A DNA stretch of 64,000 nt from Gemmatimonadota bacterium. GTDB taxonomy: Bacteria > Gemmatimonadota > Gemmatimonadetes > Longimicrobiales > Gaopeijiaceae. Location: contig JAGWBP010000020.1 of NCBI GenBank assembly GCA_021295835.1, positions 1 to 64,000 on the forward strand, read 5' to 3'. The notes beneath the pieces were generated by a model that did no database searches, was not told the origin of the DNA, and saw only the letters and a program-made list of their open reading frames with translations. This document shows positions 1-7,957 of the stretch, one piece after another. How positions within the stretch are numbered: the first letter of the stretch is position 1; each line of letters opens with the position of its first letter. A program made the position numbers and the translations under genes.

Positions 1-52
1 GCACAGCGGCCAGGAGGAAGACAGGCGCAAGTAGGGTTCGGCTCGGTCGCAT
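1..52 (-). CDS. 5' end of a secreted protein gene (partial)
   Basis: Only the first 17 codons lie in the window; the gene runs off the left edge. Reading from an ATG at 52-50 on the minus strand gives an N-terminus that starts MRPSRTLLAPVF and continues with a run of Leu and Ala. The two arginines followed by a hydrophobic stretch are typical of a Sec signal peptide. No function can be assigned. It diverges from the gene at 378. Confidence 0.35.
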   Translation of the reverse strand, partial: MRPSRTLLAPVFLLAAV

Positions 53-377
53 CGTCAGGGCTCCCTTCCATGGTGGAGGTGAACGGCCCGCACGGCAAGC
101 CGGGCCGTTGTCAGGTCGAGGGTAGGCAACGGCCGCGCCGAGCGATTCGGCCGTCCGGTTGGCGACCGCCTGGGCGGCCGCCACGGAGCAACCGGGCACC
201 GCCGGAGCGCCGGTCGCGGCTGGAGCGGCTAGTAGCCGGGCCGCACCTGGTCCGATCATGGCTGGCCTCCCACGGGGTGCTACGGCCCCTGCACAGTGAC
301 GGCGCGTGTTCCCGCGACCGCCCCGGTCCTGTCAGCCCCGTGGCGGCCCCCGGCCAGCGTCCATAGCTTGTTGTCGG
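53..377. other. Divergent intergenic region
   Basis: This 325-bp stretch separates the leftward signal-peptide gene from the rightward alkyltransferase-like gene and must carry promoters for both. It is GC-rich throughout. I see no AT-rich -10 element, repeat or RNA gene that stands out. Open frames crossing it have no ribosome-binding site and look spurious. Confidence 0.4.
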
Positions 378-692
378 ATGAGCGCATTCTCCGAAAGAGT
401 ATACGACTGCGTGCGGCGGATTCCCAAGGGCCGAATCGCCAACTACGGCAGCGTTGCAGCTCTGGCGGGCGAGCCGCGCGCCGCCCGCGGAGTGGGGTAT
501 GCTCTGAGCCACCTGCCGTCGGGGAGCGACGTGCCGTGGTGGCGAGTCGTCAATCGGCGGGGTGCCATCTCGACCTCGCGGGTCTCCGGGATGGCGCAGT
601 GGCAGAGGGCGCTGCTCGAGAGCGAGGGCGTGGTCTTCGACGATGCCGGAGAGGCGTCGTGGCGGCGCTTCGGCTGGGTTCCGGGCGAGTGA
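378..692 (+). CDS. Alkyltransferase-like (ATL) DNA repair protein, MGMT/Ogt C-terminal domain
   Basis: A 104-residue protein consisting of just the MGMT/Ogt DNA-binding domain. It starts MSAFSERVYDCVRRIPKG and keeps the family's GRIANYGSVA helix and arginine-finger region (GEPRAARGVGYAL). The methyl-acceptor motif, PCHRV in true methyltransferases, reads PWWRVVNRRG, so the acceptor cysteine is replaced by tryptophan. ATL proteins of this type bind O6-alkylguanine without removing the alkyl group and hand the lesion to nucleotide excision repair; that role is known for the family and inferred here. The ATG at 378 is preferred to an upstream in-frame ATG at 306 because the domain begins here. 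The stop overlaps the GTG of the next gene (GTGA). Confidence 0.85.
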   Translation: MSAFSERVYDCVRRIPKGRIANYGSVAALAGEPRAARGVGYALSHLPSGSDVPWWRVVNRRGAISTSRVSGMAQWQRALLESEGVVFDDAGEASWRRFGWVPGE

Positions 693-2869
693 TACACGAC
701 GAGCCGCGGTCGGCGGGAGACGGCTGCCCCGAGATTCGGTGGCGCGACCGGGGCCTCTTGGCGTTCGTAGCGTCGGCGCTGCTCTTCTCGGCGTGCGGGG
801 CGGAGGATGCGGGCGACTACGGCGACGCCCCCGGAAGTCCGACTGGGAGGGATTCGGCCTACGCCGAGATCGTGGCGGAGGAGGATGCGCGCGGCGAGGT
901 CGGGCTCGTGCGCGTGCTGGCGCATCTGGAGGGGTCGGACCCGTGGCTTAGGGCTGCGGCCGCGAGGGCGCTGGGCCGCATGGAGGACCCTGCGTGGATG
1001 TCCCTCCTTGCCGACCTGCTCGGTGACCCCGACGCGGCGGTCCGGTCGGCGGCGGCCTTCGCCGTCGCCCAGTCCCTGCACGGCCAGGAAGTTGGCGACG
1101 TGGTCGAGCTGCTCGCGGCGCGCGCACCTCTCGAAGCCGACGGGCGCGCGCTGGGCTCGCTCGCGACCAGCCTGGGGAGGCTCGGCTTCGCGAACGCCGA
1201 GGAGCGCGCGACGGCTGCGCAGGCGCTCGTCGCGATTACCGGGGTGGCCAGGGAGCTCTGGGGCGAGGGTAGGCACGCGGCTCGATTGGGGGTGGCGCGC
1301 GGCATCGCCGCCTTCGCCCGCGGCGGCGAGGTCGGCGCGCCGCTCGATCCGGGGATCGTGGCGGCGGCCCGATGGCTGGCGGAGCTCGAGGACGAGATCG
1401 GCTTGGACCGCGAGGGGGCGCTTGCGACCCTGCGTGCACGTAGGATCGCGTGGTCGGTCCTGCCCTGCGCCGAGGGCACCGATGCTGCCCGGCTGGCGGA
1501 GCCCGCCTCCGCCGACTGGGGGGCGCGGCGTGAGGTAGTGGTCGCGTCGAGCCGATGCGGGGCAGGGGGCGAAGCGGCAATCCGGTCAGGCCTGGGCGAC
1601 CCCGATCCGCGTGTTCGCGTCGCGGCGCTGCGGGCGTACGACCGCCGGGTCCGGCCGAGCGGAGGGTGCGGACCGATCCTGGACGCGATCGCCGACCCGG
1701 ACGCGCGCCTCTGGGCGACGGCGCTGACCTTGGCGGCGAGCGAGTGTCCCGGAGCGGAGCGCGTGCGGCAACGCTCGCTACTGGCCGCCCTGGCGGACTC
1801 CCTGGAGTCGGTTGCGGGGGGGTGGCGGCGGTCCGCAGGAGCGCTCCGCTCCCTGGCGGCGATCGACCCCGGCGAGGCTGCGGCACGGATCGGGCCATTT
1901 GCGGATCACGGCGATCCATCGGTCCGCAGGTGGGCGGCCCTCGCCGCCTCCAAGGCGGGGGCCGTCGAGAGGCTGAGGGAGCTGGGTGCCCCAGGCGAGG
2001 ACGCGAATGTCCGCGCGGCCGCCCTGGAGGGTCTCGGAGCGGCCGTCGGGGGCGGAGGGCGCGACCTGTACCTGGACGCACTCGCATCCGACGATCCGCA
2101 GCTCGTCATGACCGCCGCCCGGCTCCTCGGCGAGCACATGGCGCCGGTCGACGCGGACGCGACCTCGGCTCTGCTGGCGGCACTCGGGCACTTTACCGCC
2201 CGGCAGCGCGAGACGGAGCGCGACGCCCGTGTGGCGCTCCTCGAGGCGATCGCAGAGCTCGGAGGCTTCGAGAGCGCCGATCTCGACCCCTACCTCCACG
2301 ACTACGACCGCGCCGTCGCGGAGCTCGCGGCTAGGACCCTGAGCGCATCCACCGGCGAGTCGCACACAGCCGCACCTGTGCCGCTCCCGCGCCTGCCGAC
2401 CCCGACGCCCATGCAGCTAGCGCAGCTCGCCCAAGAGCGCATCCGGATCCAGATGGCCGGCGACAAGGGGGAGGTGGTCATCGCGCTGCGGCCCGACCTG
2501 GCCGCCACCAACGCGGCCCGCCTATCGCGTCTGGTCCGCGAGGGGTACTTCGACGGCCTGACCTTCCACCGCGTAGTCCCCAACTTCGTGATTCAGGGTG
2601 GCAGCCCGAATGGCAACGAGTACTCCGGCGACGGTCCGTACAGCCGCGACGAAATCTCCAGCCACGGCCACTGGCGCGGCACGGTCGGCCTCTCGACGCG
2701 GGGTCGCGACACAGGCGACGCCCAGATCTTCATCAACCTCGTCGACAATGTGCGCCTCGACGCCGACTACACCGTCCTGGGCGAGGTGGTCGAGGGGATG
2801 CACGTCGTCGACGCCATCCAGGAGGGGGACACAATCGTGCTAGCGGCCTTTTCGACGGACACCCGATGA
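689..2869 (+). CDS. HEAT-repeat lipoprotein with C-terminal cyclophilin-type peptidyl-prolyl isomerase
   Basis: A 726-residue exported lipoprotein. The GTG start overlaps the stop of the ATL gene, although the frame stays open far upstream. The N-terminus has a hydrophobic segment ending in LLFSAC, a lipobox with the modified cysteine near residue 36. Residues of roughly 60-560 are alpha-helical HEAT-type repeats (e.g. WLRAAAARALGRM, VRRWAALAASKAG). From about residue 575 to the end is a cyclophilin domain with FHRVVPNFVIQGG, GTVGLSTRG, QIFINL and YTVLGEVVEGMHVVD. Inferred role: a periplasmic proline isomerase/chaperone whose HEAT solenoid binds clients. The last codons overlap the HIT gene (ATGA). 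Confidence 0.85.
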   Translation: MIHDEPRSAGDGCPEIRWRDRGLLAFVASALLFSACGAEDAGDYGDAPGSPTGRDSAYAEIVAEEDARGEVGLVRVLAHLEGSDPWLRAAAARALGRMEDPAWMSLLADLLGDPDAAVRSAAAFAVAQSLHGQEVGDVVELLAARAPLEADGRALGSLATSLGRLGFANAEERATAAQALVAITGVARELWGEGRHAARLGVARGIAAFARGGEVGAPLDPGIVAAARWLAELEDEIGLDREGALATLRARRIAWSVLPCAEGTDAARLAEPASADWGARREVVVASSRCGAGGEAAIRSGLGDPDPRVRVAALRAYDRRVRPSGGCGPILDAIADPDARLWATALTLAASECPGAERVRQRSLLAALADSLESVAGGWRRSAGALRSLAAIDPGEAAARIGPFADHGDPSVRRWAALAASKAGAVERLRELGAPGEDANVRAAALEGLGAAVGGGGRDLYLDALASDDPQLVMTAARLLGEHMAPVDADATSALLAALGHFTARQRETERDARVALLEAIAELGGFESADLDPYLHDYDRAVAELAARTLSASTGESHTAAPVPLPRLPTPTPMQLAQLAQERIRIQMAGDKGEVVIALRPDLAATNAARLSRLVREGYFDGLTFHRVVPNFVIQGGSPNGNEYSGDGPYSRDEISSHGHWRGTVGLSTRGRDTGDAQIFINLVDNVRLDADYTVLGEVVEGMHVVDAIQEGDTIVLAAFSTDTR

Positions 2870-3222
2870 CGCAGGCCACCCTCTTCGCCCGGATCGTGAG
2901 CGGCGAGCTTCCCGCCGACATCGTCTACCGGGACGATCTCGTCACCGCCTTTAGGGACATCCGCCCACTCGCGCCGATCCACATCCTGATCGTGCCGAAC
3001 AGGGCGATTCCGACGCTAGCCGACGTATCCGTGGGCGACGAGGCGACGCTCGGCAGGATGCTCCGCGTGGCCTCCGCCCTAGCCCGCCAGGAGGGGGTCG
3101 CCGAGGACGGGTACCGGGTGATGATCAACTGCCGCGATCACGGCGGCCAGGAGGTCTACCACCTGCACCTTCACCTAGTCGGTGGACGCCCCCTGGGGCC
3201 CATGCTCGCAAGGTCGCGCTGA
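2866..3222 (+). CDS. HIT family protein (histidine triad nucleotide-binding protein)
   Basis: A 118-residue cytoplasmic protein of usual HIT length. It begins with FARIVSGELPADIVYRDD, contains the PLAPIHILIVPN strand, and ends with the triad YHLHLHLVGGR (His 99, 101, 103) just before the C-terminus. Family members hydrolyse purine nucleoside phosphoramidates or related adenylylated compounds; the physiological substrate is unknown. The ATG lies in a 4-base overlap with the previous stop, so the two genes are translationally coupled. Confidence 0.93.
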   Translation: MTQATLFARIVSGELPADIVYRDDLVTAFRDIRPLAPIHILIVPNRAIPTLADVSVGDEATLGRMLRVASALARQEGVAEDGYRVMINCRDHGGQEVYHLHLHLVGGRPLGPMLARSR

Positions 3223-3247
3223 GTCCCGCGAGGCGGCCCCGCGCCCC

Positions 3248-3592
3248 TCAGCCCCTCGTTCGCGCCCTACGAAAAAGCCTCGCGGACGCCACCCAGAGCA
3301 CCACGAAGAATCCGTTCGAGAGGACGATCTCCGGCGTCGACGAGACCGGGTGGTGCTGCTTGCCCGAGATCAGCGCGACGACCACCACAAGGCACTGCGC
3401 CACGGCCGCCCAGTAGAGAGCTCGCTCCGTCCCAGCGGGCCGGAAACGTGCCACCAGCGCACCGACCGCCGCAACTCCGATCACACCGCCGTAGAGCAGG
3501 TCGAAGGGATCGCCCTCCGCACCGATCAGACCCACGGCGCCGATCACCCACATCAGGAGCATCGCCGTCCCCAGCACCGCCCCGTAGGCCAC
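3248..3592 (-). CDS. Small integral membrane protein, unknown function
   Basis: A 114-residue protein with four predicted membrane helices (around AVLGTAMLLMWVIGAVGLI, GVIGVAAVGALVA, ALYWAAVAQCLVVVVALI and NGFFVVLWVASA) and a basic tail. I chose the GTG at 3592 because GGAGG sits 7 bases upstream. An open extension to a GTG at 3703 has no Shine-Dalgarno, and a TATATT -10-like element lies within it (about 3683-3688), suggesting that stretch is promoter. Convergent with the HIT gene and divergent from accA. I do not recognise the family. Confidence 0.7.
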   Translation of the reverse strand: MAYGAVLGTAMLLMWVIGAVGLIGAEGDPFDLLYGGVIGVAAVGALVARFRPAGTERALYWAAVAQCLVVVVALISGKQHHPVSSTPEIVLSNGFFVVLWVASARLFRRARTRG

Positions 3593-3854
3593 CCTCAGAC
3601 CTCCGGTCCGACTCACGCCGCCCGGCGATCGTTCCTCCAACGACTGGTCGCCTGCCAGCACCGAGATCGCGCGCCCCCCATACAATATAGACACCGAACA
3701 CACCCTCGCCCGCTGGGACGGGCCCAGCGCCGCCCACGGTTGCCTGGCTGTCGCAAGGGTAGGCTCGGCTGTAGTTTATCCTACCGATGTTGCAACGGAG
3801 TCCCCACCCCAGGGTGTGGCGACCCGGCCCCGACTAGGAGGATCAGCGACGAAA

Positions 3855-4826
3855 GTGTCAGGCACGGCGCACTTTGCATTCGAGCGGGATATCGACGAGC
3901 TGGAGGACCAGGTCGCACGGCTTCGCGACAGCGCCGCCAAGCGGGGGCTGGACGCCGGCGACGAGCTGCGGGTCCTTTCGGCGAAGCTGGACGCGCTCCG
4001 TGACGAGACCTACCGCAACCTCGCCCCGATGGAACAGGTGCAGGCGGCCCGCCACCCCAAACGCCCCTACACGCTCGACTACATCGAGGGCGTTTTCGCC
4101 GACTGGTTCGAGCTCCGGGGCGATCGCCGCTACCGCAACGACGAGGCGATCATAGGCGGCTGGGCGAGGCTTGACGGCGAGTCGGTAATGGTGATCGGCC
4201 ACCAGAAGGGGCGTGACATGAAGGAGAATCTGCGCCGCAACTTCGGGATGCCCCACCCGGAGGGCTACCGCAAGGCGCTCCGCCTCATGCGCATGGCAGC
4301 CAAATTCCGCCGTCCGGTCGTGACGCTGATCGACACACCCGGCGCCTACCCGGGCTTCGGTGCCGAGGAGCGGGGACAGGCGGAGGCGATCGCCACCAAC
4401 CTGCGCGAGATGGCGCGGCTGCGGGTGCCGAGCATCTGCGTGGTGATCGGCGAGGGGGGATCGGGAGGGGCGCTGGCGCTCGGAGTCACCGACCGCATCC
4501 TCGTGCTCGAGCATTCGATCTACTCGGTGATCTCGCCAGAAGGATGCGCGGCTATCCTCTGGCGTTCGGCCGACGAGCGCGAGAAGGCGGCCAGTGCGCT
4601 GCGCCTGACCTCGGCGGACCTCTTCGCCCTTGGAGTTGCCGACGAGGTGATCGCCGAGCCACCCGGCGGCGCCCACACAGACCCCGGCTCTGCCATGCAG
4701 TCGGTCTCTAGATCTCTTTGCCGCCACCTTGGCGAGCTAGGGCAGGTGGACACGGATCAGCTCCTGGCCAGCCGCTGGGCGAAGTACGAGTCGCTCGGGA
4801 CGTGGGTCGAGGCGGGCAGCTCCTGA
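3855..4826 (+). CDS. accA: Acetyl-CoA carboxylase carboxyltransferase, alpha subunit
   Basis: A 323-residue AccA. With AccD it forms the carboxyltransferase that moves CO2 from carboxybiotin to acetyl-CoA, the first committed step of fatty-acid synthesis. Seen: the N-terminal coiled-coil (ERDIDELEDQVARLR), HPKRPYTLDYIEGVF, the crotonase-fold core TLIDTPGAYPGFGAEERGQ, the oxyanion loop GEGGSGGALALG and SPEGCAAILW. The GTG at 3855 matches the length of other AccA N-termini and has AGGAGG at 3836-3841 (13-base spacing, rather long); an in-frame GTG at 3816 is the alternative. accD is not in the window. Seven bases separate it from ricT. Confidence 0.97.
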   Translation: MSGTAHFAFERDIDELEDQVARLRDSAAKRGLDAGDELRVLSAKLDALRDETYRNLAPMEQVQAARHPKRPYTLDYIEGVFADWFELRGDRRYRNDEAIIGGWARLDGESVMVIGHQKGRDMKENLRRNFGMPHPEGYRKALRLMRMAAKFRRPVVTLIDTPGAYPGFGAEERGQAEAIATNLREMARLRVPSICVVIGEGGSGGALALGVTDRILVLEHSIYSVISPEGCAAILWRSADEREKAASALRLTSADLFALGVADEVIAEPPGGAHTDPGSAMQSVSRSLCRHLGELGQVDTDQLLASRWAKYESLGTWVEAGSS

Positions 4827-4833
4827 GGGGCGG

Positions 4834-5703
4834 ATGAACGGGTTTGCGGAGGTGCGCTTCAAGGGTGCCAGGAAGGGGTACTACTCGACGGCGGGGCTGG
4901 ATCTGACCCCCGGCGATCGGGTGATCGTGCAGGCGGAGCGAGGGGAGGACTTCGGCGAGATCACGGCGCTCGGCACGATCGCCGAACGCAAATGCTCGAC
5001 TAGCGAGTGCGGGACCCCGAACCCCACGATGCGGGTGCTGCGTCGAGCGGGACCGGAGGAGGTGCAACGGGCGAGCTACCGGAGCGACGACGATCGCCGC
5101 GCTCTGCGAGAGGCCCGGCGGCAGGTCGCCAAGCACGGCCTGAAGATGAAGGTCAGCGACGCGGAGTGGCAGTTCGATCGCAGGAAACTGATCATCTACT
5201 TTACGGCCGAGCGCCGCGTTGACTTTCGAGAGCTGGTGCGCGATCTGGCACGGTCCTTCAGGACCCGCATAGAGCTCAAGCAGATCGGGGTACGGGACGA
5301 GGCGGCGCTGCTGGGCGGGGTGGGGCGGTGCGGCCGGGAGCTCTGCTGCGCCACCTGGCTCCCCGAGCTCAAGCCGATCAGCCTCCAGCTCGCCAAGGAT
5401 CAGTCCCTTTCGCTCAACCCCGCCCAGATTGCGGGGTGCTGCGGGCGGCTGATGTGCTGCCTGCGCTACGAGCACGACTCGTACGTGGAAGCACGGCGGA
5501 GGTTTCCGCGCGAAGGCCGCGTGCTGAGGACGGCGCAGGGGAGCGAGAGGGTGGTCGGCGTCAACATCTTCCGCGACACGATCACGCTCCGGGACGAAGA
5601 GGGCGAAATGCGCGTCGTCGGCATCGACGAGCTGATGCGCGAGGTGCAGGCGCGGCGCGATCTGCGTGCCAACGGCCGTGGACGCAGCAGGGACGAGGCT
5701 TGA
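4834..5703 (+). CDS. ricT: PSP1/RicT (YaaT) family protein, subunit of an Fe-S regulatory complex
   Basis: A 289-residue protein with the PSP1 C-terminal domain. Diagnostic cysteines are present: CSTSECG near residue 53, CGRELCCATWL near 169, and CCGRLMCCLRYEHDSY near 203. In Bacillus, RicT with RicA and RicF forms a complex carrying [4Fe-4S] clusters that supports RNase Y-dependent mRNA maturation and other processes; the role here is inferred from that. It follows accA by 7 bases, and its stop overlaps the TTG start of the ABC ATPase gene, so it may be cotranscribed with the transporter. Confidence 0.9.
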   Translation: MNGFAEVRFKGARKGYYSTAGLDLTPGDRVIVQAERGEDFGEITALGTIAERKCSTSECGTPNPTMRVLRRAGPEEVQRASYRSDDDRRALREARRQVAKHGLKMKVSDAEWQFDRRKLIIYFTAERRVDFRELVRDLARSFRTRIELKQIGVRDEAALLGGVGRCGRELCCATWLPELKPISLQLAKDQSLSLNPAQIAGCCGRLMCCLRYEHDSYVEARRRFPREGRVLRTAQGSERVVGVNIFRDTITLRDEEGEMRVVGIDELMREVQARRDLRANGRGRSRDEA

Positions 5704-6839
5704 CCGGCTCCGCGGCGGACAGGGGTACCGTAGACGGCTCCGGAGCCGAAGCAGCGCACGTCGAGTTCGAGGAGGTTGCCAAGAGCTACGACGGCCGCAC
5801 CATGGCGGTGCAGGGCTTCGACCTGCGCGTGCGCCGTGGCGAGTTCGTGACGCTGCTGGGTCCTTCGGGTTCCGGCAAGACGACAATCCTGACGATGCTG
5901 GCCGGCTTCGAGGCACCCACCTCCGGGGTCATCAGGATCGACGGTAGCCGTGTCGACGACCTGCCGCCCCGCCGTCGCGGGATCGGGATGGTCTTTCAGA
6001 ACTACGCCCTCTTTCCGCACATGACGGTCGAGGAGAACCTCGCGTTCCCGCTCGAGGTGCGCGGCCTAGCCAGGGCCGAGTGCCGCGAACGCGTGGACAG
6101 CGCGCTACGCCTGGTGCGGCTCGAAGGTCTCGAGAAGCGGCGGCCCGGACAGCTCTCGGGCGGCCAGCAGCAGCGTGTCGCGATCGCCCGCGCTCTCGTC
6201 TTCGAGCCGAGCCTGGTGTTGATGGACGAGCCCTTGGGGGCTCTGGACCGCAGGCTGCGCGAAGAGATGCAGTACGAGATCCGCCGCATCCATCGCGAGC
6301 TCGCCGTGACCGTCGTGTACGTGACGCACGACCAGGAGGAGGCAATGGTGTTGTCGGAGCGCATCGGCGTGCTGAGGGCGGGTGCGGTCGAACAGATCGC
6401 GGGCCCCGAGGCCCTGTACGAGGAGCCGGAACGGTCCTTCGTGGCGGACTTCATCGGCGAGAACAACCACCTCGACGGCACGGTGATCGCGGTCGACGGC
6501 GACTTCTGCGAAGTGGAGGTCGGCAGGGAGCGGGTCCGAGCGCTCAGAATCGTCGAGTGCAAGCCGGGCGACCGCGTGACTCTCTCGATTCGACCCGAGC
6601 GCGTCGCCGTGAATCCCGATCTGGACCTCTACCAGAACCAAGTCGGGGGCACGATTCGCGACGTGGCCTTTGTGGGCGACCACCTCCGCGTCCGCATGGC
6701 GGCTTGCGGCGTCAGCAACCTAGTAGCGAAGATTCCCAACGTCGCAGGGCACGGCGGGGTCTTGGTAGGCGACACTGTCCGCATCGCGTGGACGGTCACG
6801 GACTGCCGCGCCCTGAACTTCGAAACAGTGCAAGACTGA
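5700..6839 (+). CDS. potA: Polyamine-type ABC transporter, ATP-binding protein
   Basis: A 379-residue PotA-like ATPase. Walker A is GPSGSGKTT (residues 54-62), the Q-loop region reads GMVFQNYALFPHMTV, the signature is LSGGQQQRVAIARAL (152-166), Walker B is LVLMDEP (172-178) and the switch is VTHDQEEAM. A C-terminal TOBE domain follows from about residue 250 (IRPERVAV). It energises uptake of spermidine/putrescine-like substrates through the permeases encoded next door. The TTG start overlaps the ricT stop as TTGA; the frame stays open far upstream inside ricT, but that part is out-of-frame ricT sequence. The binding protein follows after 19 bases. Confidence 0.92.
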   Translation: MTGSAADRGTVDGSGAEAAHVEFEEVAKSYDGRTMAVQGFDLRVRRGEFVTLLGPSGSGKTTILTMLAGFEAPTSGVIRIDGSRVDDLPPRRRGIGMVFQNYALFPHMTVEENLAFPLEVRGLARAECRERVDSALRLVRLEGLEKRRPGQLSGGQQQRVAIARALVFEPSLVLMDEPLGALDRRLREEMQYEIRRIHRELAVTVVYVTHDQEEAMVLSERIGVLRAGAVEQIAGPEALYEEPERSFVADFIGENNHLDGTVIAVDGDFCEVEVGRERVRALRIVECKPGDRVTLSIRPERVAVNPDLDLYQNQVGGTIRDVAFVGDHLRVRMAACGVSNLVAKIPNVAGHGGVLVGDTVRIAWTVTDCRALNFETVQD

Positions 6840-6858
6840 ACTCTACCATGGAGCAGAC

Positions 6859-7953
6859 ATGATCAGATCGACCCTCTTCGTATCGGTCGCGGCGGCGGCC
6901 GTCGCGGGGATTGCAACGCCCCGGCAACTGGAAGCCCAATCGGTGACCGCGGTTTCGTGGGGCGGTTCGTACGGACGGGCCGTCCACATGGGCGTCAACC
7001 TCCCATTCACGCAGGAGACGGACGTCAGAGTCGTAGTCGAGGACTACAACGGCGGGCTCGCGCAGATCAGGGCGCAGGTCGAGGCCGGCAACATTCATTG
7101 GGATGTGGTTGATCTCGAGATCGCCGACTTGGTGCGCGGATGCGACGAGGGACTCTTCGAGCTGGTGGACATAGCCGATCTGCCCCCTGGGCCGGACGGT
7201 GTCCCAGCGGTGGACGACTTCGCGGCGGTGGCCCATTCGGAGTGCGGCGTGGGCCAGCTCTTCTGGTCGACGGTATACGCCTACAACACGCAGACCCTCA
7301 AGAACGACGAGCGACCCGCCACGATGGCCGACTTCTTCGACCTCGACAGGTTTCCGGGGCGGCGCGGCATGCGGCGGGTGCCGCAGGTCAATCTGGAGTT
7401 CGCCCTGATCGCCGACGGCGTCCCGACGGACGAGGTGTACGCCACTCTGGGCACGCCCGAAGGGCTGGACCGGGCCTTCGCCAAGTTGAGCTCCATCAAG
7501 GACCAGGTTGTGTGGTGGGAGGCTGGCGCGCAGCCGCCGCAGATGCTGGCGGACGGCGAGGTGGTGATGAGCACCGCCTACAACGGGCGCATCTTCAACG
7601 CGCAGGTGCTCGAAGGCCAGCCCTTCAAGATCGTCTGGGACGGCCAGATGCTCGACATCGGGGTCCTCGGAATCGTCGCTGGCACCCCCCGCCTAGACGA
7701 GGCGCGGCGCTACCTGGCGTTCGCGACCACCGCCGAGTCCCAAGCGCGGATCGGAAACAGGATCTCGTACTCCCCTGCGCGCAAATCGGGCGCGGCGTTG
7801 GTCGGGAAGCATGTGCTCACGGGGTTGGACATGACCCCCCACATGCCGGCTACCCCCGAGAACACAAAGCACTCGCTCAGTTTCGACTGGCGCTGGTGGG
7901 CCGACCACCAGGACGATCTGAACGAGCGCTTCAGCGCGTGGCTCGCCCGCTGA
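6859..7953 (+). CDS. Polyamine-type ABC transporter, periplasmic substrate-binding protein
   Basis: A 364-residue PotD/PotF-like protein. A Sec signal peptide (MIRSTLFVSVAAAAVAGIA, cleavage near residue 27 after LEAQ) is followed by the family start VTAVSWGGSYGRA. Further features are YNGGLAQIRAQVEAGNIHWDVV, the aromatic-rich LFWSTVYAYN, GRRGMRRVP, VVWWEAGAQPPQML and a C-terminal ARRYLAFATT. These regions form the ligand cleft of solute-binding protein cluster D. The exact ligand (spermidine, putrescine or an opine/amino-acid relative) cannot be told from sequence. GGAG sits 5 bases before the ATG. Part of the A-D-B-C transporter operon. Confidence 0.9.
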   Translation: MIRSTLFVSVAAAAVAGIATPRQLEAQSVTAVSWGGSYGRAVHMGVNLPFTQETDVRVVVEDYNGGLAQIRAQVEAGNIHWDVVDLEIADLVRGCDEGLFELVDIADLPPGPDGVPAVDDFAAVAHSECGVGQLFWSTVYAYNTQTLKNDERPATMADFFDLDRFPGRRGMRRVPQVNLEFALIADGVPTDEVYATLGTPEGLDRAFAKLSSIKDQVVWWEAGAQPPQMLADGEVVMSTAYNGRIFNAQVLEGQPFKIVWDGQMLDIGVLGIVAGTPRLDEARRYLAFATTAESQARIGNRISYSPARKSGAALVGKHVLTGLDMTPHMPATPENTKHSLSFDWRWWADHQDDLNERFSAWLAR

Positions 7954-7957
7954 CGCG

